From: an uncultured Christensenella sp.
GTDB taxonomy: Bacteria > Bacillota > Clostridia > Christensenellales > Borkfalkiaceae
NCBI GenBank assembly: GCA_910578195.1
Contig: CAJTOY010000005.1
Coordinates: 115,511-179,510 of the forward strand
DNA length: 64,000 nucleotides
Direction: 5' to 3'
Position numbers and translations under genes: made by a program. Below are positions 1 through 10,021 of the stretch, one piece after another. The stretch's first letter is position 1. Every line of letters begins with the position of its first letter. The notes beneath the pieces were generated by a model that had not been told where the DNA came from, searched no databases, and was given only the letters and a program-made list of their open reading frames with translations.

Positions 1-787
1 CCCAGCTCGACGTATAGACGTGCTTTTGCACCCCGTCCTTGTCGAGGTATTTTATATCGAACGCCTTCGCGAAATTCTGTCCCAGATAGTGCGAAGTGCC
101 CGCTTGCAGACTTTTGCCGTCCTTCATCATGGCTTCCATGCCGAAGGTTGCGACCGCGCCCGCGAATTTTTCCTTTTCGGTCTTTCTGCCCGTGATTACG
201 GGAATTGCGAGACAGTTTTCCGCGAACTCCTTATACACGCCGAGCATTTTCATTGTTTCGTCCATCGCCTCTTCCTCGGAGGAGTGCGCGGTATGCCCCT
301 CCTGCCATAAGAATTCGGACGTGCGAAGGAAGGGTCTCGTCGTCTTTTCCCAGCGCATTACGTTCGCCCACTGGTTTATAAGCACGGGCAAATCGCGGTA
401 GGATTGTATCCACTTGGAATACATGCTGCCGAATATGGTCTCCGACGTGGGGCGGATTGCAAGGGGCTCGGCAAGTTCCTCCCCGCCCGCATGGGTCACC
501 ACGGCGACCTCGGGCGCGAAGCCTTCGACGTGCTCCGCCTCCTTCGTGAAGAAATTCATAGGGATAAGAAGCGGGAAGTACGCGTTCTTGTGCCCCGTCG
601 CCTTAAAGCGTTTATCAAGCTCGGACTGGATATTTTCCCAGATTGCGTAGCCGTAAGGACGGATAACCATTGTGCCCTTGACCGGGCCGTAATCGACGAG
701 ACCGGTTTTGACGACCACGTCGGTATACCACTGCGGGAAATCCTTTTCGATATCGGCTATTTGTTCAACAAAATTATCTTTACCCAT
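1..787 (-). CDS. proS: Prolyl-tRNA synthetase, N-terminal part (runs off the left edge)
   Basis: Reading the minus strand from the ATG at 787 gives 262 residues of a class II prolyl-tRNA synthetase before the window ends. It charges tRNA-Pro with proline in the cytoplasm. Visible signatures are the RPTSET motif and the class II motif 2 region (RWEKTTRPFLRTSEFLWQEG), followed by HTAH. The sequence passes from motif 2 towards the proline pocket with no room for the large editing insertion of the bacterial form, so this looks like the shorter archaeal/eukaryote-type ProS found in many Clostridia. An AAGGTG ribosome site lies 6 bases before the ATG. The gene is divergent from the phosphohexomutase gene. 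The C-terminal anticodon-binding domain lies outside the window. Confidence 0.95.
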   Translation of the reverse strand, partial: MGKDNFVEQIADIEKDFPQWYTDVVVKTGLVDYGPVKGTMVIRPYGYAIWENIQSELDKRFKATGHKNAYFPLLIPMNFFTKEAEHVEGFAPEVAVVTHAGGEELAEPLAIRPTSETIFGSMYSKWIQSYRDLPVLINQWANVMRWEKTTRPFLRTSEFLWQEGHTAHSSEEEAMDETMKMLGVYKEFAENCLAIPVITGRKTEKEKFAGAVATFGMEAMMKDGKSLQAGTSHYLGQNFAKAFDIKYLDKDGVQKHVYTSSW

Positions 788-927
788 AAATTAACACCTT
801 GATTTTCGATTATTAGATATTGTAGCATATTTCGGCGACAAATTACTAATATTTTTCAACTGAAAATTTGAGAATATTGAAAATAAATACTTGTAATAAA
901 ACGCGGAATATATTATAATAAGCTTGT
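788..927. promoter_or_regulatory. Divergent promoter region, proS / phosphohexomutase
   Basis: The AT-rich 140-base gap holds promoters in both directions. For the plus strand, TTGTAA at 891-896 and TATAAT at 914-919 are separated by exactly 17 bases, which puts the transcription start at about 926, only one or two bases before the ATG at 928. For proS, TACAAT (minus strand, 819-824) is a possible -10 box, but no good -35 box is visible. I see no T-box leader for proS. Confidence 0.65.
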
Positions 928-2412
928 ATGCAGTCGATAGAGTTTAAAAAACTTAAAAGCGGAACCGACGTTCGCGGCGTTGCCGCGGGCGATAAAATCA
1001 CGCTCACCGACGAAGCGGTGCTTGCCATAAGCAGGGCGTTTGTCAAATGGCTGGGTTTGAAGTACGGCAAGGACAGCTTTAAAATCGCGGTCGGGCACGA
1101 CAGCCGAATTTCCGCCATGCGGGTTTTCGGAAAGGTCAGAGAGGGAATAATTTCGTCGGGAAGCGACGTCGTATATACGGGGCTTTCCTCCACTCCCTCC
1201 ATGTTTATACTGCTTAAAAAGTCGGATATGAACTGTTCGGCTTCGATTATGATTACCGCCTCGCATCTGCCCTACGACAGAAACGGGCTGAAATTTTTCA
1301 CGCCCGACGGCGGTCTCGACGGCAAGGATATTGACGAAATTCTGCAAATCGCGGAAAAAGGCGAATTTTTCAGCGGCGCGGGCAAGTACGAAGAAAGGTC
1401 GTTTATGGACGAGTATTCTTCGATTCTGGTCGACAGCGTGCGCAAGGCTTGCGGAAGCGAAAAACCGCTTGACGGCAAGAAAATCATTGTCGACGCGGGA
1501 AACGGCGCGGGCGGGTTTTTCACCGAAAAGGTGCTTGTCCCTCTGGGCGCAAACACCGACGGAAGCCAGTTTTTAAAGCCCGACGGGCTTTTCCCCAACC
1601 ATATACCAAACCCCGAGGACAAGGACGCGATTGAAAGCCTTTCGAAGGCTGTCGTCCGCACGAAAGCCGACCTCGGAATTATTTTCGACACCGACGTAGA
1701 CCGCGCGGGCGCGGTTGACTCCGACGGCAGAGAAATAAACCGAAACAGACTTATAGCGCTTGTTTCGGCGCTGCTTTTAAAGGACAAAGGCGGCGTTATC
1801 GTCACCGACTCGGTCACGAGCGACGGTCTGACCGAATTTATCGAGAAATCGGGCGGAAGCCATTTGCGTTTCAAGCGCGGCTATAAAAACGTTATAGACA
1901 AGTGTCTTGAACTCAACGCAAACGGCGTCTACTCCCCCCTCGCCATGGAAACTTCGGGGCACGCGGCTTTTATGGAAAATTATTTCCTCGACGACGGCGC
2001 GTATCTCGTCACAAAACTGCTCATTGCAATGGCTTCGCTCAAAGACGGCGAAAGGCTGACGGGACTTATAAGCTCCCTGCCCGAGCCCGCCGAAAGCGCG
2101 GAGGTCAGACTTACTTTCAACGAAAACAGCGTTGATTTCAAAGCCGAGGGCAAAAGAGTTATCGAGGAGCTGAAAGAGATTGCTTCGTCCTCTTCCGACA
2201 TGAAGCTTGCCGCCACCAACTACGAGGGCGCGAGGATTAACTTCGGCAACGGCTGGCTGCTGGCGAGAATGAGCGTGCACGACCCCGTCATGCCGCTGAA
2301 CTTCGAAAGCAATACCCCGGGCGGAAACAAAGTTATGGCGGCGCGGCTTTTAAAGCTGCTTGAAGGCTATAATTTCTTAAACACCGAAAATTTAAAAAAA
2401 TTTTTACTATAA
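928..2412 (+). CDS. Phosphoglucomutase/phosphomannomutase family protein (alpha-D-phosphohexomutase)
   Basis: This 494-residue cytoplasmic enzyme interconverts hexose 1- and 6-phosphates through a phosphoserine. The four family sites are visible: the phosphoserine loop TASHLPYDRNG (Ser112), the metal loop DTDVDR (254-259, usual form DGDGDR), the sugar-recognition loop ETSGH (341-345) and a phosphate-binding NTPGG loop near the C-terminus. The start at 928 is firm because SGTDVRGVA, a conserved N-terminal signature of the family, begins at residue 11. There is no ribosome site before the ATG, and the promoter abuts it (see findings). The transketolase gene follows 20 bases downstream, so the two probably share a transcript linking hexose phosphates to the pentose phosphate pathway. 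Whether glucose or mannose phosphate is the true substrate cannot be read from the sequence. Confidence 0.9.
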   Translation: MQSIEFKKLKSGTDVRGVAAGDKITLTDEAVLAISRAFVKWLGLKYGKDSFKIAVGHDSRISAMRVFGKVREGIISSGSDVVYTGLSSTPSMFILLKKSDMNCSASIMITASHLPYDRNGLKFFTPDGGLDGKDIDEILQIAEKGEFFSGAGKYEERSFMDEYSSILVDSVRKACGSEKPLDGKKIIVDAGNGAGGFFTEKVLVPLGANTDGSQFLKPDGLFPNHIPNPEDKDAIESLSKAVVRTKADLGIIFDTDVDRAGAVDSDGREINRNRLIALVSALLLKDKGGVIVTDSVTSDGLTEFIEKSGGSHLRFKRGYKNVIDKCLELNANGVYSPLAMETSGHAAFMENYFLDDGAYLVTKLLIAMASLKDGERLTGLISSLPEPAESAEVRLTFNENSVDFKAEGKRVIEELKEIASSSSDMKLAATNYEGARINFGNGWLLARMSVHDPVMPLNFESNTPGGNKVMAARLLKLLEGYNFLNTENLKKFLL

Positions 2413-2432
2413 TAATTTAAGAGGAGATATTT

Positions 2433-4411
<1,979 letters not shown>

Positions 4412-4412
<1 letters not shown>

Positions 4413-4456
4413 AACCAAGCGCGCGTTTTTAATAAACGCGCGCTTGGTTTATTTAA
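4412..4456. terminator. Bidirectional intrinsic terminator between tkt and the minus-strand locus
   Basis: A 14-base arm (4412-4425, AAACCAAGCGCGCG) pairs perfectly with 4437-4450. Both flanks are A/T-rich (TTTATTTAAG on the plus side, TTTTATTCG on the minus side), so the hairpin can stop the tkt transcript and the convergent transcript of the glycan locus. Confidence 0.85.
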
Positions 4457-4495
4457 GATTTTCTCTCGCGGTGGCGGAAGATTAAAACGGACTGA

Positions 4496-4740
4496 CTACC
4501 TTCCTCTACCATCCAAATTTATTTTATAGTAAATTTCAATATTTTGCGGTTGTCCGCTTTCTTTTGGCGCGCATATTATTATCTTATCGTTAAGTTCCAA
4601 GCAAAGTTCTCTCGTAACCGAAAAGTCGCGCAAATCAGCAGAAATCTTTCCTTCGAGCTTTTCTTCAAAAGCAGACTCTATCAATGAATCAAGTTTTTGC
4701 GTCTTAATTTATCGTTGACAAGTTCGGTTTGTTTATCAAA
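4496..4740 (-). pseudogene. Decayed C-terminal tail of a large serine recombinase (remnant)
   Basis: Two minus-strand frames each hold a plausible piece of one protein. The upstream piece reads FDKQTELVNDKLRRKNLIH and meets a stop. A frame change leads to a second piece with FEEKLEGKIS and a terminal QNIEIYYKI. The pattern of a coiled-coil, then E(D/E)KLxGxIS, then a final (K/N)IxIYYxF-like strand resembles the C-termini of clostridial large serine recombinases. No ATG start or ribosome site exists, and the only start in the second piece is a TTG. Only about 80 residues remain, with no catalytic domain. It sits at the 3' end of the glycan locus after GDPD, which suggests an old mobile element excision or decay point. 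The family call rests on these short motifs only. The rest of 4457-4781 holds nothing else I can recognise. Confidence 0.4.
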
Positions 4741-4781
4741 TTGCTCACGTCGTACGAATTGCGTTTGTCTCGAATATTCGC

Positions 4782-5486
4782 TTAACGATGTCGCTCACTT
4801 CTTCTTTTACGACGTATATTGGTTGTAATAAAGTCCACCCCGAAACCAATCAACTCTTCGGCTTTTTGACTGTCGTCACACGTCCAACAGTTGATTGCAA
4901 TATTATTTTCGTGCAACTCTTTTATATTTTCTTTCGTAAGCAAGTCGTAACGTATATCCAAATCAAACCCGTATTCTTTCAGCGATTTTATCAGCCCGTC
5001 GTCGAATTTTTCCGTCAGAAATTGTATTTTCTGTTTAGGTAAAAGCTTGCGTACAGCGACGAGATTTTCAAAATCAAACGAAATAAAAATTATTTTATCA
5101 AGCGTATACTCCTGTTTGCAGATTTCTATAATTTCCTCAATGTTACTTTCACGCATAGATTTTTTCAGCTCGATTACCGCAACCTTTTTATAACGGGAAA
5201 TCACTTGTAAATACTCTGACAACATCGGCATTTCGGACATGCCGTCTTTAAACTTTAAAGAACGCAAAATTTCAAAATCAGTCTCTTCGATAATTAAATT
5301 TTTCTCGCATAGCCTACCCGTACATTCATCGTGGAATATTATATACTTTCCGTCTTTTGTAACGTGCACGTCCGTTTCTATACCGTAAAAAAGACGTTTA
5401 CAAGCCGCTTCGAAAGCCGCCAACGTATTCTCCGTTTCCATACCGCTCAAACCGCGGTGCGCTATCATTTTAGCAGACATATTCAA
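4782..5486 (-). CDS. Glycerophosphodiester phosphodiesterase family protein
   Basis: This is a 234-residue GDPD-type TIM-barrel enzyme, which hydrolyses glycerophosphodiesters to glycerol 3-phosphate and an alcohol. The catalytic set is present: His10-Arg11 (AHRG), Glu37 and Asp39 (ETDVHVTKDG) for metal, and His52 (FHDE). The usual closing strand GVDFITTNI is followed by a basic tail (RRKRRSERHR) that reads into the decayed recombinase region, so the last ten residues may not be ancestral. No signal peptide is seen, so it is probably cytoplasmic. Its start overlaps the HAD gene stop by four bases, so it is the last intact gene of the long minus-strand unit. Its link to glycan use is unclear; glycerophosphoryl-decorated polymers are one possibility. 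Confidence 0.88.
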   Translation of the reverse strand: MNMSAKMIAHRGLSGMETENTLAAFEAACKRLFYGIETDVHVTKDGKYIIFHDECTGRLCEKNLIIEETDFEILRSLKFKDGMSEMPMLSEYLQVISRYKKVAVIELKKSMRESNIEEIIEICKQEYTLDKIIFISFDFENLVAVRKLLPKQKIQFLTEKFDDGLIKSLKEYGFDLDIRYDLLTKENIKELHENNIAINCWTCDDSQKAEELIGFGVDFITTNIRRKRRSERHR

Positions 5487-6133
5487 AAACCCATAATAAA
5501 ATTTGATATTTTTTTAATTTGTTCTTCGTCACATCCGGAGCTGTCGTCCTGCACGCCGCAAACCAAGAACCCGCCGACCTTTGCCGCTTTTATTGCTGTT
5601 AGCGCGTCCTCGAAAACAATACATTCCGAAGGGTCAACGCTGAGTCTTTTTGCTGCTTTCAAATATATATCGGGATAGTTTTTCGGGCGACTGACTTCTT
5701 CCAACCCCGTAATAATACTGATATATTCGGTTAAATTATTGCTTTTTATAAACGCTTCGGCACAACGTATATCGCTTGCCGTAGCGATTGCCATAACAAC
5801 GTTTTGCTCTTTTAGAGTTTTTAACGCTTCAAGCATGTACGGCTTTGTTTTAAAGTCCTTATTGTAATATTCAACGGTTTTTTCAATCCAAAACGAATAA
5901 ACTTCTTCTTCACAGAAATCAAGCGATAATAACTTCAGAATTTCACCCACCCGCTTGCGCATGGGTATATGATTGACGTTCATTGTAAAGCCCTGCGGAA
6001 GCTCGATTTTAAGATAATCTATAAGCATAGCGTAAATTTCACTCCATCTCCCCATAGAGTCGGTGAGCGTTCCGTCCATATCGAAAATTGCACCCTTGAT
6101 ATTGTTTGTTTTTATAAATTCGGATAGTCCCAT
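5483..6133 (-). CDS. HAD-superfamily hydrolase, beta-phosphoglucomutase-like
   Basis: This 216-residue HAD enzyme has the cap type seen in beta-phosphoglucomutases and sugar phosphatases. Motif I is FDMDGTLTDS (nucleophile Asp18, acid/base Asp20), motif II is in IATASD, motif III is the Lys in SRPKNYPD, and motif IV is FEDA. The ATG follows the GH2 stop codon directly (TAAATG) and has no ribosome site of its own, so translation is probably coupled. Its place after four glycosidases suggests it dephosphorylates or isomerises a sugar phosphate made from the imported glycan. The exact substrate cannot be told; a beta-phosphoglucomutase role would need a phosphorylase, and none is seen here. Confidence 0.85.
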   Translation of the reverse strand: MGLSEFIKTNNIKGAIFDMDGTLTDSMGRWSEIYAMLIDYLKIELPQGFTMNVNHIPMRKRVGEILKLLSLDFCEEEVYSFWIEKTVEYYNKDFKTKPYMLEALKTLKEQNVVMAIATASDIRCAEAFIKSNNLTEYISIITGLEEVSRPKNYPDIYLKAAKRLSVDPSECIVFEDALTAIKAAKVGGFLVCGVQDDSSGCDEEQIKKISNFIMGF

Positions 6134-7834
6134 TTATTTATTTTCGAAAATCTTTTTAAGTCTATCAACGGCAACCTTAGGAGTACGGTCAGCATATAAA
6201 AGCCCGTTTACCTCCAACTGCACGTCGGTGAGCTGGGTATAACAGTATCCCTGAAACTCCGTTTTCGCAATGCCTTTTATAAGCTGTTCAAGCCTCTCGC
6301 ACAGGTCATCTGCATTCTTTGCGCCGTTGCCGTAACCCCAAGTTTCGCCGTTCGCCTCGTTTACAAACGCTATCCCGCCGAACTCGGTAAGCAGCACGGG
6401 CTGTCCTTTATAGCTGTGCCCGTCCGCAAACAGCGCCCAGCCCTGCGGGTGCATACCGTCGTAATTTCCGTTATACTTTATCGGGAATTCTTCCGCGCTT
6501 TTAATTTCGTAGTCGTGTATCGACAGAATGTCGCTCTCTTCGATATTTTCAAACCCGTCGTTCGTGGATACAAGCCTTGTATCGTCCAGACTTTTAGTAA
6601 GATAATAAAGACTTCTGGCAAAGTTCTGCTGGGATTTGTTTGTTTTGATTTCTCTCGCACCCCAGCTTTCGTTCAACGGAACGTACGCTATTACGCTTGT
6701 AAAGTTCTTAGCTACGTTTACTATCTCCTGCCATTCGGCGGTGATTGCCTTTACCTCTCTGTCGCAGAATGTATACGCGGACGGCATTTCCGCCCAGACC
6801 AGAAAGCCAAGCTCTTCCGCATAGTAATAAAAATACGGGTCTTCTAACTTCTGGTGTTTCCTCGCGCCGTTAAAACCCATTGCCTTTGAAATCTCTATAT
6901 CCTTTTTCAATGCTTCAATGCTCGGCGGAGTAAGTCCGCTCTCTATCCAATAGCCCTGGTCCAATATCAGCCGTTGGAAAAGCGGTCTGTCGTTTAAATA
7001 AATTTTGCCGTTTTCTACGCTTATTTTTCTTAAACCTATTCTCGCGTGCGCGTTATCGCAAATGTTACCGTCTTTATATAAAACGTAATCTACGTTTATG
7101 AGATTGGGTTTATCCACCCACCACAAAAGCTCGCCGAAGTCGAACGCGTTGTCCGCAAGGCTTATGCTGTATCTCGTTCGCTTGCCGTCTAAACTTATAC
7201 GCTGTTTCTTTATTACTTTATCTTTAAAAGTCAAAGTAATTTCTGCTTCGTCCGCTTTACCGTATAGCGTTTCTATGTAGCCGTAAACTCTGCGGTTGTC
7301 GATATCCGACTGCAACGAATAATTTTCTATGCAGTCCACGCCGAAAAACTCTATCCAGACACTACCCCATATACCGGTATTAGGATAATAGAAACAAGAA
7401 AACTGTTCGCCCGTCCAGCTCTGCTTTCCTCGCGGCACCGCCGTTTCAAGCGTGTCTATACAGCGCACCACTATCTCGTTTTCGCCTTCCTTTAAATATT
7501 CGGTTATATCCGCAGAAAAGGGCGTGAACCCGCCGATATGCTTTATAACGTGGTTGCCGTTCACCCACACGTCCGTTTCATAGTCCGAAGCGGTAAAGCA
7601 CAACAGCGCGCGCTTGTTTTTTTCGCTGACCGTAAATTTGCGTTTATACCAAACTGTATTGTGCACGGAAGTATCGCCTATTCCGCTCGCCTGCCACTGA
7701 TACGAAAACGGCACGTTGATATTACGGTCGTAATTTTGCTTATCGCCGAACCCGAACTCCCATTCGCCGTTCAGGCTCTGCCATATGTCGCGCCTGAATT
7801 GAGGGCGGGGGTATTCTTTTCTTTCATATTTCAT
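6134..7834 (-). CDS. Glycoside hydrolase family 2 (beta-galactosidase/beta-glucuronidase-like)
   Basis: This is a 566-residue retaining beta-glycosidase. From the N-terminus there is a GH2 sugar-binding jelly roll (about 1-165), an Ig-like domain (about 166-265) and a TIM barrel. The acid/base Glu389 sits in LNESWG and the nucleophile Glu484 in LLTEFGG. I chose the ATG at 7834 because it makes a four-base ATGA overlap with the GH36 stop and has GAGG just upstream; a longer in-frame ORF would start inside GH36. There is no signal peptide, so it acts in the cytoplasm on imported oligosaccharides. At this short length it resembles the compact GH2 enzymes of gut Clostridia. Galactose, glucuronic acid, mannose and arabinose specificities occur in the family and cannot be separated here. 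Confidence 0.92.
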   Translation of the reverse strand: MKYERKEYPRPQFRRDIWQSLNGEWEFGFGDKQNYDRNINVPFSYQWQASGIGDTSVHNTVWYKRKFTVSEKNKRALLCFTASDYETDVWVNGNHVIKHIGGFTPFSADITEYLKEGENEIVVRCIDTLETAVPRGKQSWTGEQFSCFYYPNTGIWGSVWIEFFGVDCIENYSLQSDIDNRRVYGYIETLYGKADEAEITLTFKDKVIKKQRISLDGKRTRYSISLADNAFDFGELLWWVDKPNLINVDYVLYKDGNICDNAHARIGLRKISVENGKIYLNDRPLFQRLILDQGYWIESGLTPPSIEALKKDIEISKAMGFNGARKHQKLEDPYFYYYAEELGFLVWAEMPSAYTFCDREVKAITAEWQEIVNVAKNFTSVIAYVPLNESWGAREIKTNKSQQNFARSLYYLTKSLDDTRLVSTNDGFENIEESDILSIHDYEIKSAEEFPIKYNGNYDGMHPQGWALFADGHSYKGQPVLLTEFGGIAFVNEANGETWGYGNGAKNADDLCERLEQLIKGIAKTEFQGYCYTQLTDVQLEVNGLLYADRTPKVAVDRLKKIFENK

Positions 7835-10011
7835 TTCGTAGTTTCCTCTATATGCCATATCCAACTGCCGCAGTCGGGCAAACGCGGATAATGTACTCCC
7901 GCGCTCATTAAAGCCTTGCCGCTTGCCGTAACGCAAAGCTCTTTTATAGTATAAGTCTTGTTTTCGTCAAGCCCGTTTAACTTTAATAATCTGTCGTGGT
8001 CGCACGGGTCGCCACGGAATCTCTCACCCACAACATAGGCTTCGGTTTTATCTTTCGCTACTATCATTTCGCAAAAATAATCAGTTTCGAACGGGTTTGC
8101 AAGTCTGAACAAATCACCCTTTAAAATCAGTCCGTCTATGCGCTTGTAATTTGCTATCTGCTCTTTTACTTGTTCTTTCTCTTCCGCTGTAAGTTTGGTC
8201 AAATCCAATTCATATCCCGTTGCGCCAAGCGAGGCTATCGCTCCGCGGGTCTTGAATGGCGTAATTCTTTGCGTCTGGTGGTTGGGACAAGCCGATACGT
8301 GGCAACTCATTGAACTTAACGGATAACATATCGATGTTCCCCACTGTATCTTGGTGCGTTCTAAGCCGTCCGTGTCGTCGCTCGTCCATATCTGCGGGAA
8401 ATAATACAAAGCTCCCCCGTCGAACCTTCCGCCGCCGCCCGCGCACCCTTCGAAAAACACGTCGGGGAAAGCGGAAGTAAGCCTTTCGGCAAGGTCGTAA
8501 AAACCGAGCGTATATCGGTGCGCAAACTCGCCTTGTCTGTCTGCGGGCAAGCTTGCCGAAAAATTTTCGGTTATATCTCTGTTTTTATCCCACTTTACGT
8601 AAGCAATATCGTTTTCTTCAATAACTTTTGAAACCGCCTTAAAAATGTAGTCCACGACTTCCTTTCTCGTAAAATCAAGAACTAATTGATTTCTGCCGCG
8701 GCAAGGCTCTACGCCCTCTTTCTTTATCGCCCAATCGGGATGCGCGCGGTATAAGTCGCTATCTTCGGATATCATTTCCGGCTCGAACCAAAGCCCGAAC
8801 TTCATTCCGTTTTTCTTGCAACGGTCTATTACGGGCTTTAACCCGCCTTTCAGCTTTTTATTATTTACAAACCAATCGCCCAAACCGCTTTTATCGTCGT
8901 CACGCTTCCCGAACCAGCCGTCGTCCAGAACGAAGGCGTCTATCCCGAGCTTTGCCGCCTCATCTATAATCGCTAACAGTTTTTCGTTATCGAAACCGAA
9001 ATAAGTAGCTTCCCAATTGTTTATAACTATGGGTCTGCGTTCGTATACGCGCTTCGGGTCTATTACGTATTCGCGGAAAAAGTCGTGATATGCCCGCGAC
9101 AGTCCGCCAAGCCCCTCCGCCGAATAACACAGTGCGATTTGAGGTGTTATAAAACTCTCGCCGCCGTCTAACTCCCAACCAAAAAGATAGTCGTTGATTC
9201 CGCCCTGCACGCGGATATTTTTATCCGATGTCATTTCAGCCGTAAGCGCGAAACTGCCGCTGTATATCAAATTATACCCGTAGCATTCGCCGCTATCTTC
9301 CCCGCATCCTTCCGCAAGTATTGCCATAAACGGATTCATTTGGTGCGAAGAATATCCGCGCGTCGATTCTATCCTCAGCGTTCCTTCCGCAAGCGGAGTA
9401 ATTACGGGTCTTCTTTCGCTTGCCCAACTACCCGCAAGCCTAAGCGCGGAATACTGTTTATCAATATCGGGCAAATTCGTACAAAACGAGAACGCCTTTT
9501 TTAGCTTTATACACGTCTTTCCGGTATTTCGCATTTCCGTGTTTTTTATTAACACATCCGAGTTGTCCGACACCGAATAATTCAAATCTATCTCGATATC
9601 CGAAAAATCGTCTTTTAATGTTATAGTCAAGGTATTATCGGCTTTTCTTACGCAAGGCTGACCTTTTATACGCGCTACACCCCCGGATATGGCGTGTTTA
9701 ACGTATTTGAATGAACTCATAACCGAGCCGTCTTCTCTTTCCGCAATTACCGTTGCCGAACGGAAATCTCCCCGTCCGAAGAAACCGCACTCCGAAGGCA
9801 TACAATCCGTTAACATATCCGCATTTATATCTTCGGGATTGGGGGAAAGCTTTTCGCCCTGCGTCTTTATTAAAAACGCAAGGTCGCTTTCTCCTATCTT
9901 TTTTCCGTAATACAAATGTTGCAGATAGCCCGTCCTGTTCACAAACATTGCATAGCTGTAATTTTTGCCGCTTAATATAAAGCCATCCGATAGTTTATCA
10001 AAATATATCAT
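7831..10011 (-). CDS. Alpha-galactosidase, glycoside hydrolase family 36
   Basis: This 726-residue enzyme has the layout of GH36 tetrameric alpha-galactosidases: an N-terminal beta-supersandwich (about 1-320), a TIM barrel and a C-terminal beta-sheet domain. Diagnostic motifs are LDDGWFG (362-368), GLWFEPEMI (406-414), the nucleophile Asp475 in YVKWDKNRD and the acid/base region SDDTDGLERTK (544-554). It lacks a signal peptide, so it releases alpha-1,6-galactose from raffinose-type or galactomannan-type oligosaccharides inside the cell. It is translationally coupled to GH2 (ATGA) and follows GH31 by about 10 bases. The family call is firm; the natural substrate is inferred from the family. 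Confidence 0.95.
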   Translation of the reverse strand: MIYFDKLSDGFILSGKNYSYAMFVNRTGYLQHLYYGKKIGESDLAFLIKTQGEKLSPNPEDINADMLTDCMPSECGFFGRGDFRSATVIAEREDGSVMSSFKYVKHAISGGVARIKGQPCVRKADNTLTITLKDDFSDIEIDLNYSVSDNSDVLIKNTEMRNTGKTCIKLKKAFSFCTNLPDIDKQYSALRLAGSWASERRPVITPLAEGTLRIESTRGYSSHQMNPFMAILAEGCGEDSGECYGYNLIYSGSFALTAEMTSDKNIRVQGGINDYLFGWELDGGESFITPQIALCYSAEGLGGLSRAYHDFFREYVIDPKRVYERRPIVINNWEATYFGFDNEKLLAIIDEAAKLGIDAFVLDDGWFGKRDDDKSGLGDWFVNNKKLKGGLKPVIDRCKKNGMKFGLWFEPEMISEDSDLYRAHPDWAIKKEGVEPCRGRNQLVLDFTRKEVVDYIFKAVSKVIEENDIAYVKWDKNRDITENFSASLPADRQGEFAHRYTLGFYDLAERLTSAFPDVFFEGCAGGGGRFDGGALYYFPQIWTSDDTDGLERTKIQWGTSICYPLSSMSCHVSACPNHQTQRITPFKTRGAIASLGATGYELDLTKLTAEEKEQVKEQIANYKRIDGLILKGDLFRLANPFETDYFCEMIVAKDKTEAYVVGERFRGDPCDHDRLLKLNGLDENKTYTIKELCVTASGKALMSAGVHYPRLPDCGSWIWHIEETTK

Positions 10012-10021
10012 TGCATTATCC

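Noticed and set aside
788..927. T-box riboswitch in front of proS
   Set aside because: The leader is too short and I see neither the T-box sequence nor an antiterminator/terminator pair.
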